64,000 nt of DNA. It comes from Sinotaia quadrata (taxonomy: Eukaryota > Mollusca > Gastropoda > Architaenioglossa > Viviparidae). The translations under genes and the position numbers were made by a program. Shown here piece by piece: positions 49,851 to 62,290 of the stretch. Below the pieces are notes generated by a model. It made no database searches. It saw only the letters and a program-made list of their open reading frames with translations, and was not told the origin of the DNA. The stretch spans positions 100,068,635 to 100,132,634 of the forward strand of contig CM054180.1 in NCBI GenBank assembly GCA_028829895.1. The letters run 5' to 3'. How positions within the stretch are numbered: the first letter of the stretch is position 1; each line of letters starts with the position of its first letter.

Positions 49851-50300
49851 AAAGATAAAAAAAAGATTGCTTGAATAGATTTAAAACAAAGAACAAAAAA
49901 ACGATCTAACAAACTGCTTTCACTAGTGAAAGAGAACAAGAAGATCTAGCAAATTGTTTTCATTAGTGACAATAAAACAAGAAAGAGCTATAAATTGCAT
50001 TCACTAGTAAAAATAATAACTGAAAGAACTAACAAATTGCTTTTATTGTTGGCAACTAAACAAGAAAAGCTAAAAAATTGTTTTCACTAGTGACAATTAA
50101 ACAAGAAAAAACTGTTTTCACTAGAATATAATGAAGCAATAAAGAACTATCAATTGCTTTCACTAGTGACAATTAAACAAGAAAAAACTGTTTTCACTAG
50201 AATATAATGAAGCAATAAAGAACTATCAATTGCTTTCACTAGTGACAATTAAACAAGAACTAACAAATTACTTTCTCTGTTAAAATAGAACAAGTAAGAT
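49851..50300. repeat. old, diverged extension of the 48-bp array
   Basis: Units decay progressively (AAACAAGAAAAAACTGTTTTCACTAG) and include a recent 71-bp duplication at about 50087-50225. Confidence 0.8.
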
Positions 50301-51306
50301 CTAACAAAGTGTTTCTTTAATATTTATAGAACTAGAAGAGCTAACAACATTTATAAACAGAACCAGATGGATATCACAATATACTTGGAACAAGAAATAT
50401 CGCAAACTTTTTCATCAGCAAAAGCAAATAGGAAAGATCTCACTTCCTATATTCAAGAACAAGAACTTTTCAAAATCGATGATATGAAACATTCATTTTC
50501 AGACGTGGGAAAACAACACTTTGCACTTCCAAGCAACATTTATAGTCTGTTCCTGGATTTAGACACAGGAAATCGACGTTCACAAACTGTTTTTAAAGTC
50601 AAGAATAACCATAACGAATTCGCATTGCTGTTAAAGACAAGAACTTAAAAACTAAATGTACTAAAGCCAATAATGCTGTAGAATGAATTCTCGTTGTTAA
50701 AGACTAAAAACTTGAAAACTAACTGAAATAAATTTTTTTGAAGGTAGAGGAAAAGTTCGGACAGATATTCACAAACTGCTGGAAAAATAAAAAGACCTAC
50801 GCCATTTGAGCTTAACAAATCTTTTATTTTTCAGAACGATTCACGACTGTTTATAGAAACAACAACCAAACAAAAAGAACTTTAACTAAAAATCACCACT
50901 AACCGTTAACTGAAGCGAAAGAAAAAAAAAGTTATTTTGCAATATGCTTTCAGACTCTTGAACTTGCTTTTGAAGTGTCTTTATTCCAAATATACATCAT
51001 ATTAACTTTACACACTCAACAGAACCCCCCCCCCCCCGAATTCACACACACAATATGCATAGACCTGAAAACACGCATAGGCAAACACACATAAGCACAC
51101 ATATACACCAACACACACAAACGCACACTCATGTATAAGCATGCACACATACAAAAATATCACAAAAATCAAACATATATAAACACAAACATAAACGCAC
51201 TCACAAGCATTAGCACATGCGCACACAACACAACCCATACACACTTTCCAACGAAAAACAGACACTGGTACGAGAGCTCAGACTGAGCTAGAATTTAGGC
51301 GATTAC
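50301..51306. other. unassigned stretch
   Basis: A 93-codon + strand ORF (50367-50648) lies in sequence that still looks like decayed array units and is not called as a gene. A C11 run lies near 51026. 51040-51240 is degenerate CA-rich. Confidence 0.45.
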
Positions 51307-51606
51307 CTCCCTTGACTGTGAGTGAGACATTCTAAACAATTGCTTCATTGTTGCGTAAATACATGGTTCCAGTTTATCGGAATTTTTTACGCGAACGGTG
51401 AAAGAAATGGATTCATATTTCGCCTTCTGTTTGACTCGAAAATGGTCCACTGTTTCGGCTGAAAATCTCGTGGCAAGTCGTGTGTACAAGGCATCACCTG
51501 TAGAGATAATTTTATTCACACCGGGAGCCTCTATCACTGACAACTCAGATTTATATCTAAAGCCCAGCGCAGAAACCACAGTACAGGAAATGATGGAAAA
51601 ATAAAT
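51307..51606 (-). CDS. candidate 300-bp internal exon, unknown gene
   Basis: On the minus strand a TTATTTTTTACAG acceptor opens a 300-base, 100-codon stop-free island that ends CAAGGGAG|GTAATC. It is phase 0 at both ends. It is the longest non-repetitive open stretch in the window apart from the hAT remnant. It begins IYFSIISCTVVSALGF, hydrophobic, then a mixed polar region (RYKSELSVIEAPGVNKIIST...FSAETVDHFRVKQKAKYESI). No family recognised. The open frame continues upstream of the acceptor through sequence that looks intronic, so the true 5' border is uncertain. End phase fits the island at 24942-25026. Confidence 0.35.
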
Positions 51607-52145
51607 CTGTAAAAAATAACTCACATAATACCCAAGTAATGAAACTATTGTTAAAACAACACACACACCCCAGCCCCGGGATAACCAACCAACCAACAAC
51701 TGCACAAAGAAACCGAACACTATTCAACAAGCCAAGCCATCAGATCGGATATGCACCAATTAAAAGAAAATGGAGACTTAAATACTTTGAAAACTGTAAA
51801 AAAAAATAATTAAAAATTGAAAAGAATCGCTATATTATGAACATGTGCCTAAGTTGCTCAATTCTATCTTTGAATAAGCAGGAAGATAAATAAAAGGTAA
51901 TTATTAATAGAAAACGGAATAATTTGGTTTTTTTTTCTGAGCAGCCGTACTCAAACGGAAAGCAGCGAACAAGTGAAGGAAAATTAAATTAAGGGAAGAG
52001 CTAGTAAGAGTCAGTCAGATAGATTGATTATTAAAAACCAGCAGAAGTGGTTTTATTTTACTGTTATATGGCAACAGTTTCAACCAAGAACAAGAAACTC
52101 CAGTCGGATTCCTGAGGCAACCACAGACACTAAAGACATACTTAC
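51607..52145. other. unassigned stretch
   Basis: No gene recognised. Confidence 0.5.
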
Positions 52146-52221
52146 AAAAGACAACAAACAGTCAACAGGACGACGGCCACCCTCCAACCCACGGGACATC
52201 AGACAGGGGAGGCAAATCCTA
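52146..52221 (-). CDS. weak candidate exon
   Basis: On the minus strand TTGCTCTAG|T opens 76 bases ending at a strong donor (TCTTTT|GTAAGTATG). Phase 2 to 0 reads RICLPCLMSRGLEGGRRPVD plus CLLSF and would join in phase to the start of 51307-51606. The flanking sequence is also open, and there is no family match, so this is weak. Confidence 0.2.
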
Positions 52222-53159
52222 CTAGAGCAATTCAAGGCGAAATGTCCAACGTAAGCTCCAGTGGGCACTCTAAATTTGCAAGCGAAACCACCACCACCAC
52301 CACCATTAAAGAGACACATTCTGGTCAGTTTCATTCATGCGATTGTTTATTTCACTTAGTGACTTATTTCATTTCTACATCCTCGTGCAACAATTATCGA
52401 TTTCGCGAACGGAAGTGGGCTTTTGTCAGCCAGCAACAAAGAAATGGCATTGATCTGCGGCGTTATCATGCATTGTGTCTGCCAGCCCGTGAGGTAAAGA
52501 TCACGTGTTCTGTGACGTGGGGAAGCAGTATCCTCGTATAACTTTTCGTAATTAGGTGCGCGAAACATGTGCGCAGTCGGTTAAGAAGAAAGTGAACTCC
52601 TTGTATCGCCATCAGTGTGACTTTACATTAATGGATGAAGCACTTCAATTGTTTTATCGGTACAAATCTACAATGTGTGACTTTACGTTTGAACAGCCTT
52701 AGGCTTCATACCGAAGTATTCTATAACTGATATGAAAAATGTGGAACGTGTGTACAACTAGGGGCCGTCAGCTAATAAGAATTTTAAAAAAAAACAACAA
52801 GTGGACAGCTTGAAACGCGAACTGTTGTGGAGCGACCATTTGAAGACAATAGACCATACATATACTAAAAATAAACATGACACAAATTTAAAGCGGAGCT
52901 CTGAGTAGAGGCTACATTTCTTCACAGAGAACTTCATAAGAATAAAAAAAGTTCCAGACAAACTAAATCCAACAACAAAGCTTCTGATGGTCTTCACTGT
53001 AGAAATGAACTGAGGAACCAACTTAAAAAAACCCGACATACAATTACCCCAACCCCCATCCCCACCCGCCCCCGAGTTGCAAGAAGCAGTCAAATCGCTG
53101 CACATCTAGAAAGGGAAATAATGATACACAACACTAATGTATTTGACGTACCATGCATT
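52222..53159. other. unassigned stretch
   Basis: GC-richer to about 52560 with open frames on both strands but no recognisable domain. 52600-52700 has a short duplicated ACAATGTGTGACTTTAC-like motif. Confidence 0.4.
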
Positions 53160-53310
53160 TAATACATAAAACAAAACTGTTTAAAGCGACCAATCATAAA
53201 ACAAAAATGTTTAAAGTGACCAATCATAAAACAAAACTTTTTAAAGTGACCAATCATAAAACAAAAATGTTTAAAGCGACCGGTAATAAAACTAACTGTT
53301 TAAAGCGACC
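53160..53310. repeat. ~30-bp minisatellite, 5 copies
   Basis: Unit AAAACAAAACTGTTTAAAGC plus GACCAATCAT. It abuts and opens into the following pseudogene, replacing its 5' end. Confidence 0.94.
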
Positions 53311-53945
53311 AGCCTGGCCTGTACAGGAGGAATTGGTACCTTGCAAAGCAAAGAACCTCATAAACAACCCTCTGGTGGACAGAGACAAGATACTTTTCCC
53401 ACCGCTGCACATTAAGCTTGGCTTAATCAAACAGTTCACCAAAGCTCTGGACAAGGATGATTGCTGTTTCGCTTACTTGTGCCATGCCTTTCCAGGGTTG
53501 ACCATTGAGAAGTTGAAAGCTGGCATTTTTTATGGTCCACAACTCCGTAAGCCAATCAGAGATCCAGAGGTTGAAAACTCAATGAACGAAGTGGAACTGG
53601 AAGCTGGAAGGCTGTTGTTCTGGTCGTGAAAAACTTTCTTGGCAACAGTAAGGCCAGGAACTATGCAGAGCTTGTCGCTAATATGCTGACATATGCTAAT
53701 ATGCTTCCAGAAACCTTGGATGCAACTTGAGCATCAAAATGCATTACTTATTCTCACATATGGATCGGTTTCCTAAAAAACTAGGATCAATGAGCGACGA
53801 GCAAGGGGAGATGAAAGAGATGGAAACCAGGTATCAGGGACGCTGGGATGCAGTCATGATGGCTGATTACTGTTGGACTCTAAAGAGAGACATTCCTACT
53901 GCTGAGCATTCTAGAAGTTGGAAGAGACGGAAGTACATGCCCTGA
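53311..53945 (+). pseudogene. decayed transposon-associated ORF, unnamed family
   Basis: The first block reads ...NNPLVDRDKILFPPLHIKLG and LIKQFTKALDKDDCCFAYLC, then a FPGL.IEKLK.GIFYGPQLRK.I.D segment. The last block has NLSIKMHYLFSHMDRFPKKL, SDEQGE and ETRYQGRWDAVMMADYCWTL with KRD. From memory, these blocks belong to a multi-copy conserved protein family found as uncharacterised ORFs in many arthropod, cnidarian and mollusc genomes; its multiplicity suggests a mobile element. I cannot name its enzyme activity. The copy is broken: the frame shifts near 53615-53625, again near 53715-53725, and the N-terminal part is missing, replaced by a minisatellite. Confidence 0.7.
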
Positions 53946-54892
53946 ATTTTGAACAATGGTGACCTAATATTGAATTTATATGTACTTACCTTTATCAATG
54001 TCTACATTCAATGTACACTAGTCAACGTTTGTAACCTTTAATAAATGAATTGTGTTAGAAAACGATTTAAAAAAATTAATTTAATTTTTTTAATTTAAAC
54101 CCTATTTTGGAAGAGAAAAATTAACAAAAATCGCCTAATAATGTTACTAAAATGTAATGAATTTAGTTATAAGATCGGATTTTTAAAAATCGAAATAGCA
54201 CAAAACATGACCTGATAAAAAAGAAACGGACATTATTTTCGAATTTAGCAGTGTAAAAGTATTCTAAAATCAGATGAAAAAACTTAGACAACTTACACAC
54301 ATTTTTGTGTGTGATGCAGTGGGGTAACACTCGAAATGCAAATAGCATAAGTGATAATTAATTATTATATTTTTTTCTTAAATTTATTTCATTTTGAAAA
54401 TTTTATTAAACATTCACTACTCTCGCTTGGCCACTTTTCCTTGTAGGAGTACAAAATATCCATTAGAGTATCGATAACAGGTTAATGACCCAGACTAGTG
54501 GCATCTAGGCGATTGTGTAACTGAATTCTTTTCGCAAGTCACTAGATGTGTGCCTTGGTCATGCATGAGCGCACACAGAGCGCATGCAGTCATGTCACTC
54601 AGCTTTCCTAAATAGAGTTAAACTCTCATAACTAACTAACTTTTAGAACACATGCCAGTGCAAAATGACTTTGTTACGAGAACTCCTAAATAGAGTTAAA
54701 CTCTCATAACTAACTAACTTTTAACACATGCCAGTGCTAACTGACCTTGTTACGAGAACTCCTAAAATGGTTAATTTGAAAGATTATACCTTTACAAGAA
54801 CCGATACTTCCCGACTTGTGAATTCAAAAGAATAGAAATATAATTTGAGGCTCTTATGTCAGCCAGTCAGGCCCATTCACTTGTTTTTCTTT
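53946..54892. other. unassigned AT-rich stretch
   Basis: Holds a ~77-bp duplication (CTCCTAAATAGAGTTAAACT...GCCAGTG...GTTACGAGAA) at about 54606-54762. Confidence 0.6.
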
Positions 54893-55086
54893 TATGCTAA
54901 TTTATAAACAGTCCTAAAATTGTGAACAAGACACTTGTCTGTATACTTGTTTTTCTTTTATGCCAATTTATAAACAGTCCAAAAATTGTGAACAAGACAA
55001 TTGTCTGTATACTTGTTTTTCTTTTATACCAATTTATAAACAGTTCAAAAATTGTGAACAAGACACTTGTCTGTATACTTGTCCCG
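54893..55086. repeat. ~65-bp minisatellite, 3 copies
   Basis: Unit CTTGTTTTTCTTTTATGCCA plus ATTTATAAACAGTCCAAAAATTGTGAACAAGACACTTGTCTGTATA. It lies just beyond the truncated 3' side of the hAT remnant. Confidence 0.96.
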
Positions 55087-55202
55087 AATTTGTGGTTTGA
55101 ATCGGTTAAAGGCACATTTTGGGTATGTTTGGAACAGTTAATATTTTATACTTAGAATTTTAGAGAACTAAACTTTTTCTTGATGCTCTAAAAATTTTTT
55201 GA

Positions 55203-56558
55203 TTATATATTTCTAACTATCTGTTGTGGCCCAAAATTATTGGTTTCAAATGTTTGATATAGCAAAACATCCTTTCTGCTGTTTGTTCTAAACCTTGTAG
55301 TTGTTTGTTCAGTACATTGAAGTGTAGTGTAAAATCTGTAAAAAGAAACCATAAGGTTGTTTAGCCAGGCCATATCAGTGAACTGTGGATAATCCTTCCC
55401 TTTTTCATTCATAAGTAGCCTAATTTCAGCCAAGCAGCCTGCAAATCTCTCCCAAACCCGTCCTCTGCTTAGCCACCGGACATTATACTTTTTGTACATA
55501 AGCAAAGTATTATACTGTGCTTGAACCTCATCAAGAAGTGCTTGAAACTGTTGAAAATGAAGAGCACGAGCCATGATGTAATTCACCATTTTTGTGACAT
55601 CTTTGAGGATATCATCTATTTTTTTTTTGTAGCTGTCCCTGGCACAAAGAGCTTCTTGATGAATAATACAATGAAACTGAATGACTGGATGTTTTGCTTC
55701 TTTAACAAAGAACTGTATGAAACCAGATGTTGCTTCCACCATGCAATGTGCACCATCACTAATAATTGAAACTATTTTTCTGGTCTTATGTCTTGTTGCA
55801 AAAAAGTTTCCATCACAGCATTGTAGATATCTATTCCTTGTGTTCTTTCAGGCAAAGACACCAGTTTAACCAGCTCTTTTCGCATGATATCACCAACAGC
55901 ATAACGCAAAATTATTGCTAGCCTTGCATGGTTATTTATATCTGTGATTTCATCCAAGTATATGGAGTAACAGGCTGCCTTTTGTAAGTCAGTGGCTATT
56001 TATATCTGTGATTTCATCCAAGTATATGGAGTAACAGGCTGCCTTTTGTAAGTCACTGGTGATCTGCTGACAAATATCACTTGCTATCCACAGGACTCGA
56101 TCTTTAACAGTATTTATGCTAAGTGGCATCTCAAAGATGGGTTGTACAATTTTATCCTTATTTGGAAAATCATGAAAAAGGGAATTACTCCCAGACAACA
56201 TGGCCTCTGATAAAATCACCATCGAAGAGCGGTTTACCATGTTTTGCCAGACACAGTGAAATTTGAAATCTGGTAAGTGACAGATGATTTGTTTTAGAAA
56301 GATAGTTGCAAAAGCTATCCTTCTGGTAGTTCCTCAATTTCCCTTCAAGAAACACTTTCCTTTCAGCTTCATCAAGTTCGGCAACAATCTTGTGGTTGGT
56401 GTCAAAGTGCTTTCGGACACTTGATGTACGACACACAGTTCTTTCACTGAACAGAATACATAATGCTTTCCCATTGCGTTCAGTAACACCAAATGACTGT
56501 TCGGGTCTCTTGGAATGATCTTCTGTTTTCAGTTTTGCTTTTTTTTTGCTGTATTCAT
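55203..56558 (-). pseudogene. broken hAT-superfamily transposase (GTF2IRD2/ZBED5-like)
   Basis: hAT transposases cut and paste DNA transposons; this subtype also gave rise to vertebrate GTF2IRD2 and ZBED-type genes. Visible parts, N to C: a BED-like region (ERNGKALCILFSERTV, then SSVRKHFDTNH), the AKHGKPLFDGDFI linker, the catalytic-core start (MPLSINTVKDR...SIYLDEITDI), IISDGAH, then FHCIIHQEALCA with the hAT CxxH motif, VTKMVNYIMARALHFQQFQA, and RWLSRGRVWERF. The C-terminal dimerisation region is missing. Breaks: a possible slip at the A9 run near 56535, a 64-bp tandem duplication at about 55933-56060, and a frameshift near 55785. The remnant is inactive. Confidence 0.88.
55933..56060. repeat. 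64-bp tandem duplication inside hAT remnant
   Basis: TATTTATATCTGTGATTTCA and the next 44 bases occur at 55933 and 55997. Sixty-four is not a multiple of three, so the duplication itself breaks the transposase frame. Confidence 0.95.
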
Positions 56559-57004
56559 TTGTGAGGGTTCAAAACGTTTTTCATTACATTACGTCTTAGA
56601 TATTAAATTTCAATTATTCATGAGGAACATCAATGCTAAAATCTGGAAACTGAAAGCTAAAATTGTATTTATAAATGAAGGTATTAAAAATCACAGGCAG
56701 TCTGCATAAAATTTGAACTCGCTTAGCGTAGCCTGGCCAAGTAACAAGGAATCTGATTGGCCCAAACTTTTGGAATTTGGAACGTCATAAATTGGATAAA
56801 TAAATATGTATACTACATCTGTTCTATGGCGATATTTTAAAATCTTAGGAGATAAGTAAGGGATACATACACATATAGATGAAAAGACTTATTTAAATGA
56901 CATAGTGTCGTGTTCACTGTGATTATTGATAAGGGAAACCACTCTTTAATACATTTTAGTCGCATGCCGGCGGAGGAGGCTCCATCCACCCTAATGCCTG
57001 CTCA
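56559..57004. other. probable 5' non-coding part of hAT element
   Basis: AT-rich, no ORF. It lies between the transposase start and the presumed terminal repeat at 58681-58703. Confidence 0.45.
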
Positions 57005-57060
57005 CCTGTCCACCCGACCGCCCATCCGTCCACTCATCTATCTGTCTGCCCATCTGTCAT

Positions 57061-57158
<98 letters not shown>

Positions 57159-57168
57159 GATCGATCAT
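57005..57168 (+). repeat. (TATC)n microsatellite with GC-rich left shoulder
   Basis: CACC/CGCC/CATC/TGTC words at 57005-57060, then TATC x about 26, ending TCGATCGATC. Confidence 0.97.
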
Positions 57169-57310
57169 TTTAACTCTTTACTAGATCTTCATCTCTCAAC
57201 ATCTCAGAATAAATTGTGCTTTTTAAAAAACTTCTGTCATAGTAAGTAATTAGTTCTAATAGTTTGCCAGAATCTGTCCTTACAGTTTTATTTCTTTTGA
57301 AATGAATGTC

Positions 57311-57500
57311 ACTGAGAGTGGTAAGACGACAAATGAGTGAAATGCAAGCTCAGTGTGTTTTCACGCTCACTGGAGAGTGGTAAGACGACAAATGAGTGAA
57401 ATGCGAGCTCAGTGTGTTTTCATGCTCACTGGAGAGTGGTAAGACGACAAATGAATGAAATGCGAGCGCTGTGTGTTTTCATGCCCACTGATGAGTGTCT
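57311..57500. repeat. ~58-bp tandem repeat, 3 copies
   Basis: Unit GAGAGTGGTAAGACGACAAA plus TGAGTGAAATGCGAGCTCAGTGTGTTTTCATGCTCACTG. Confidence 0.95.
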
Positions 57501-57649
57501 GATGTGGGCTGAGTGGTATGTTTTGCATCAGGTGGGGAGCTGTGTCCAGTCTGGATCTGTGTAGAATAATGTTATGATTCAGAGCCACAACCTATAACCT
57601 TGATCTTTAAAATGTTGGTTACGACTTTGGGAATTTTCAATTTTCATTG

Positions 57650-57890
57650 TTTGGTCTGTAACTTTACTTCGTTGATACTGCCTAACTGCATCTGGAAAAT
57701 GTAATGTAATCTTAATTCGTTGATACTGCATACATTATCAGGAAAAATAAATGTTACTTTGCCTTGTTGATACTGCATATCTTGAAAATATAAATGTAAC
57801 TTTACTTCAATGGTACTGCATAACGGTATCTGGAAAATGTAAATGTAACTTTAGTTTGTTAATACTGTAATTGTATCTGGAAAAGCATGT
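57650..57890. repeat. diverged ~57-bp tandem repeat, 4 copies
   Basis: Recurring AACTTTACTTCGTTGATACT plus GCATAACTGTATCTGGAAAATGTAAATGT. Confidence 0.88.
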
Positions 57891-58680
57891 AATTTGTGAA
57901 AGGACAAATAGCTGAATTCATTGTTCAGTTATGGTGAACTATATGATTGTATTCAGTAATTGTAAATAAATTCTAAAGGATAATTAAGGAAAGAGATAGC
58001 CATGCCTGCCTATCTGAAATTCTACAGAAGAGTTATTATTGTGTTTCTGTAGCCATTGGTAAACTCCCTTTGGTACTTGGTACCTGTACTTCCTTTGGTT
58101 TCCTTTGGAACCATTACTTCTACCTTGGTGCATCTGATTAACTGGACACATCATGTTGTCTTGCAAATTCATGAAACCAGCCAGAGGGCATTGTTGTGAG
58201 CCTAATGAAGGCCAGTGCAGGACGTAGTGACGTCACCTACCACATGAGGAAGGGGGACAGAACTCCATTTGGTCATGTTGACCTTTTTCACGCAATTATT
58301 TGAATTCTCTCTTGATGTATTTTGTTGGTGTTGTCTGAAAATAATCGATTGAACTAACTTTGTTAACAGTTACTGTTGTTGATTCCAAGAACACTGTCAT
58401 AACAGTTAATAAGGGAGCCTTTTCAGGCCTCACACCATAAATATTACTTACAAGTAAAGGTTTGTGCATTGTTATGTATGTCTTCAATGTACATGTCATT
58501 ATTAGTATTTGATCAGTGTTGAATTGCTGTGTAGTGTGTAGTTAATTGTTTGTTAATAAATTCTATTTCTTTATTTATCCACTCCCTCAACATTGTGTTA
58601 TAACTGGGTTAAAAGGTTAATGTGAGAGCTTAGAAATTAACATCCAAAAGTCCTCCTGGGGCCATATAGAGCCCTGTCTC
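57891..58680. other. unassigned, possibly hAT interior
   Basis: No ORF of note. It lies inside the interval that could belong to the hAT element. Confidence 0.4.
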
Positions 58681-58703
58681 GGGCCGCAGTTTGTGCACCC
58701 CTG
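58681..58703 (-). mobile_element. hAT-type terminal inverted repeat (one end)
   Basis: Read on the minus strand it starts CAGGGGTGCACAAACTGCGG followed by CCC, the familiar CAGGGGTG...CTGCGGCCC end of hAT (Charlie-like) elements. Its orientation is that expected for the 5' end of the minus-strand transposase at 55203-56558. I do not find the matching end to the left, so that side is probably deleted. Confidence 0.65.
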
Positions 58704-61700
58704 CCTTAGATGATTACTAGATCTAGCCTAGAAGTCTAAGAATCTTCTTAGCTGGACTGTGATAGAGTTCATGACGTAATCATGGCAAAGAGCAGATGAC
58801 ATATCGCGACATAAGCCAACATTCTATCTACCATAAAGTCTTATAAAAAAACAACAAGAATTGAGTGAAAAGAGAAAGATTGAAGGGAAAAACTGTAGAA
58901 GAGATTTAAACTTTCATTGGGGAGAAAACTAGGAGACAGAAAGACAAACTTTAGGGCAAGCTAGATCTCTCTGAGATAGATATATTAGGAATTGAAATTG
59001 TAATTGTGAATCATAATTTGATTGTTTGTATTTTTTTATTTATACAAATTCTTTTTAATTTTTCACTCATCATTGTGTCATTCCTTATCATATTCACTTT
59101 ATGTAAATTCCATATTGTAATGTTTGTACTGCCTAAGTCCCGTTTTATATTTAGCAAGGCATCACCAGAGGACTTTTCATATACGCTTGTCAGACAAATT
59201 AGAGTTACCTATATGGTAAAACAATATATGGTAAAACTGTAAGGTCAATCTATAAAGTAAAGCAAGATTAGTGAAACATAAGCTATCCATTTTTAATGTT
59301 CAACGCCATGGTGGCCCGGTACTGGCTCTTTGCAGGAAAAGTTGATAACATGTATCGATGATGGGGAGTCAAACAACCTTGTGTGAGAGGCTGATGCTGT
59401 CACTATCATAGCACTTCATGGATCTGGTTTTCTAACTGCCAACAGCAGGCCACCGTAAAGTGATACATTAACCACAAACTTGATCGCCATCATTCTGTCA
59501 TAACAGATTTTAAGCCAGCGTACAAGGAAACATCTGTTGTAATTATTACTGAAACATTCTGTCCACTAGTAGAGAATCTGGACATTTTCATGAAATTGTC
59601 TAATTTTGTCTAATAACAGTTGACATATTTTGGGTATAACTTTGCCTTCGTGAAGATATTATATTACTAGCGTCACTGCATCTGTTGAAATATACAGCAG
59701 TCCATCATAAACTGTATTCAGTAATATACCGAGGGGAAAGTAATTCTTTCAAATGGCTAGTGAACTGCCATCAGAGGATAACTCAAACAAATTGGGGGGG
59801 GGGGGGACGATAACAGTTTTATGTCACCACTGAAGCTTGGTCATTGGTCATTTCATCCTCAGACTTTCACTGACCTGGAGTGCCCCAGTGTGACCCCATA
59901 CTCTCACACTTGTGTTCAAGGTGGAGGGCAAGGGGGCTGGCAGAAGGGGGGTGAAAAAGGTCGCACCAGTTTGGCGCACCTCCACTCTCCAAATGTAGGA
60001 AATGGATGAAAGTAAACAAACGTTAGTTTATGATGTAGCCACTGAATTAATAAATTTGGTGTATCACTTTACACCACTTTACTTTGCTGTTGGCATTGTG
60101 ATTTTTTAAAACCTTAATGCTGGATCATGTGTAAAAAACAGATGGTGGTGTATTAAAGAATAGTGCTTAGAAGATATAATTCCTGTTAATTTAATCTTTT
60201 GCACAACATACAGGTTTTGTCTAATGAAACAATGCAAAGTGAATTTTTTTTTTTGTAAAATAGAGGAATGGAGGAGAGGGAGCACATATCCATATATCCA
60301 CACATACCCCCTTTGTAGAACAGAATTTATCCATGGTGACTGTGTTCCTGATATGATCTCTATTCCTGCTTCCTGTTTGGCCCAGACTAGCAACAAGTTG
60401 CAAGGTACTAACACCTGATCTCTTTTATAAATTGACTATCATTCTACTCACTTTGACTAAGCAGTCAATCATCCACTCTTAGTGAGCAATTGTACATGGA
60501 AAACCATTCTCTGCTTGATGATGGCTCTTCATCTAAAAATCTACTCAATGCATTTACATAATACAATTTGCAAAAGTGGACTCCAGAGGGACCTTCTCTC
60601 GCCACTATCTCTAATCACATAATTCCTACAAACTGTTTTGACTACTGTACAATTAACTATAGTATTTTATTTACACACACTAAGTGCTTGTCTATTATGT
60701 CTTTTAAGTTTAACTCTCTGTTGCAGACAGGTGACTCTATTAAAGTCACCAATTCATTCGCCAGAATCTCTATTTCACTCTAACGCCTGTTTATACCTGA
60801 TTTTGCAGGAATGAGTGAAACATGGGGGCGAGCCGTATTCATGTCGTTCAGTTCGTCTTGTATGTAAGCAACTATGTCAATGTGATGCTTAGTTTGTACC
60901 CGAACTGCAGGACGTAAAGTGTGAAGGCACATGACACGTATGTGTAAGATCGTGTTTCAGTCCCTCTGACAAAGGGAAGCAATTTTACTATGCTTCTCAG
61001 CTGTCTAACGGGAATCTGATATCCAGAAGAAAGAAAGGGGTATGAATTATTGTCCTTTTATCAAGTAGATTTTTCATAAAGGTCAGAGGCGGACAAACTT
61101 GTAAAAGTGTTAGATTTATAATGGCTCTACATCCATGTTGAAATATGATACTGTGTAACACTTGATTGTCTTTCACAGAGCATGACAGGAAGTACTAAAT
61201 TTAATTTATTTGCTTATCCATAACAAAATGTGACAAAAGGGGTTAAGTTAAAGTTAGTTGTTTATTCATAATGAAGAAAAGGTTAGACTGTTAGAATAGT
61301 TGCATACCCATAATGGAAGAACGATGATGGCATTCAGTGGTCGGGACTTCAACTGTGTACGCATAACAGGAGACTGAAAAAGAGCTGTTAAGAACAAAGG
61401 TAATATTTCAGCCCTTTGTGAGACCACGACATCAATTCATTTCCACTTCATAGCTAATGGTAGTATAAAAGTCTACATATCCCCTTTCAGCCAAGAGTTA
61501 CAGTGACCTGGTAACGTCGAAATGGATCCCATAAGCACACATGATTGACACGGAGTTTCTTTCATTGACCTTGACATAGGCCCGAAAATTTGTCGGCAGC
61601 AGTTGTGTCCTATTTTGAGTAACTTGTCTTATTTTATTGAATCATAGTGTGGGTATCTTAGTCATAGTAACCAACCGCCTATTCTCGAAGCACCTTTCAT

Positions 61701-61888
61701 ATATTGGCTTAGCAGATGTTCGTTGCATTCTTTCGGTCTTAATGCATCGGTGATCTCAAATGCAAACTTTTGCGATTTCAATTTTGTTTGTCGTGCAAAC
61801 GATACGTTGCTGTACTGGACAAAAGGTGGTGATGGGAGGGAGGGAGGAGGAGATGAAACGTAAGTGTGAAACAATTCTTTCTTAGTAT
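58704..61888. other. unassigned stretch, 3.2 kb
   Basis: No gene recognised. A G-run lies at about 59792-59806, followed by a GC-richer patch (59820-60010) without splice-like borders. This is the longest part of the window free of tandem arrays. Confidence 0.5.
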
Positions 61889-62055
61889 GTTGCACTCTGT
61901 GATCGTAATGTCAGTGTGTTGCACTCTGTGATCGTAATGTCAGTGTGTTGCACTCTGTGATCGTAATGTCAGTGTGTTGCACTCTGTGATCGTAATGTCA
62001 GTGTGTTGCACTCTGTGATCGTAATGTCAGTGTGTTGCACTCTGTGATCGTAATC
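61889..62055. repeat. 29-bp minisatellite, ~6 copies
   Basis: Unit GTTGCACTCTGTGATCGTAA plus TGTCAGTGT. Confidence 0.98.
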
Positions 62056-62204
62056 TGTACAAGTACGCCGCACATTTACAATAGCTGTGCGTATACTCAT
62101 TTCTGGAAAATGAAAACTGCCAAAAAGGAAGATTAGATAAACGTAAAGAAAACTGACATCTTAAACACTGGGTGCTTTCAAGGAAAAAGAAGGAAGGGAA
62201 CGAG

Positions 62205-62290
62205 AACTGTGGGGTAGGGTGGGGGAAGTGAAAGTGGGGTAGAGTGGGGAAAGTGATAGTGGGGTAGAGTGGGGGAAGTGAAAGTGGAGT
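62205..62290. repeat. ~28-bp G-rich tandem repeat, 3 copies
   Basis: Unit GTGGGGTAGAGTGGGGGAAG plus TGAAA. Confidence 0.93.

Noticed and set aside
50367..50648. 93-codon + strand ORF
   Set aside because: Lies in sequence that still resembles decayed units of the neighbouring array, and no domain is visible.
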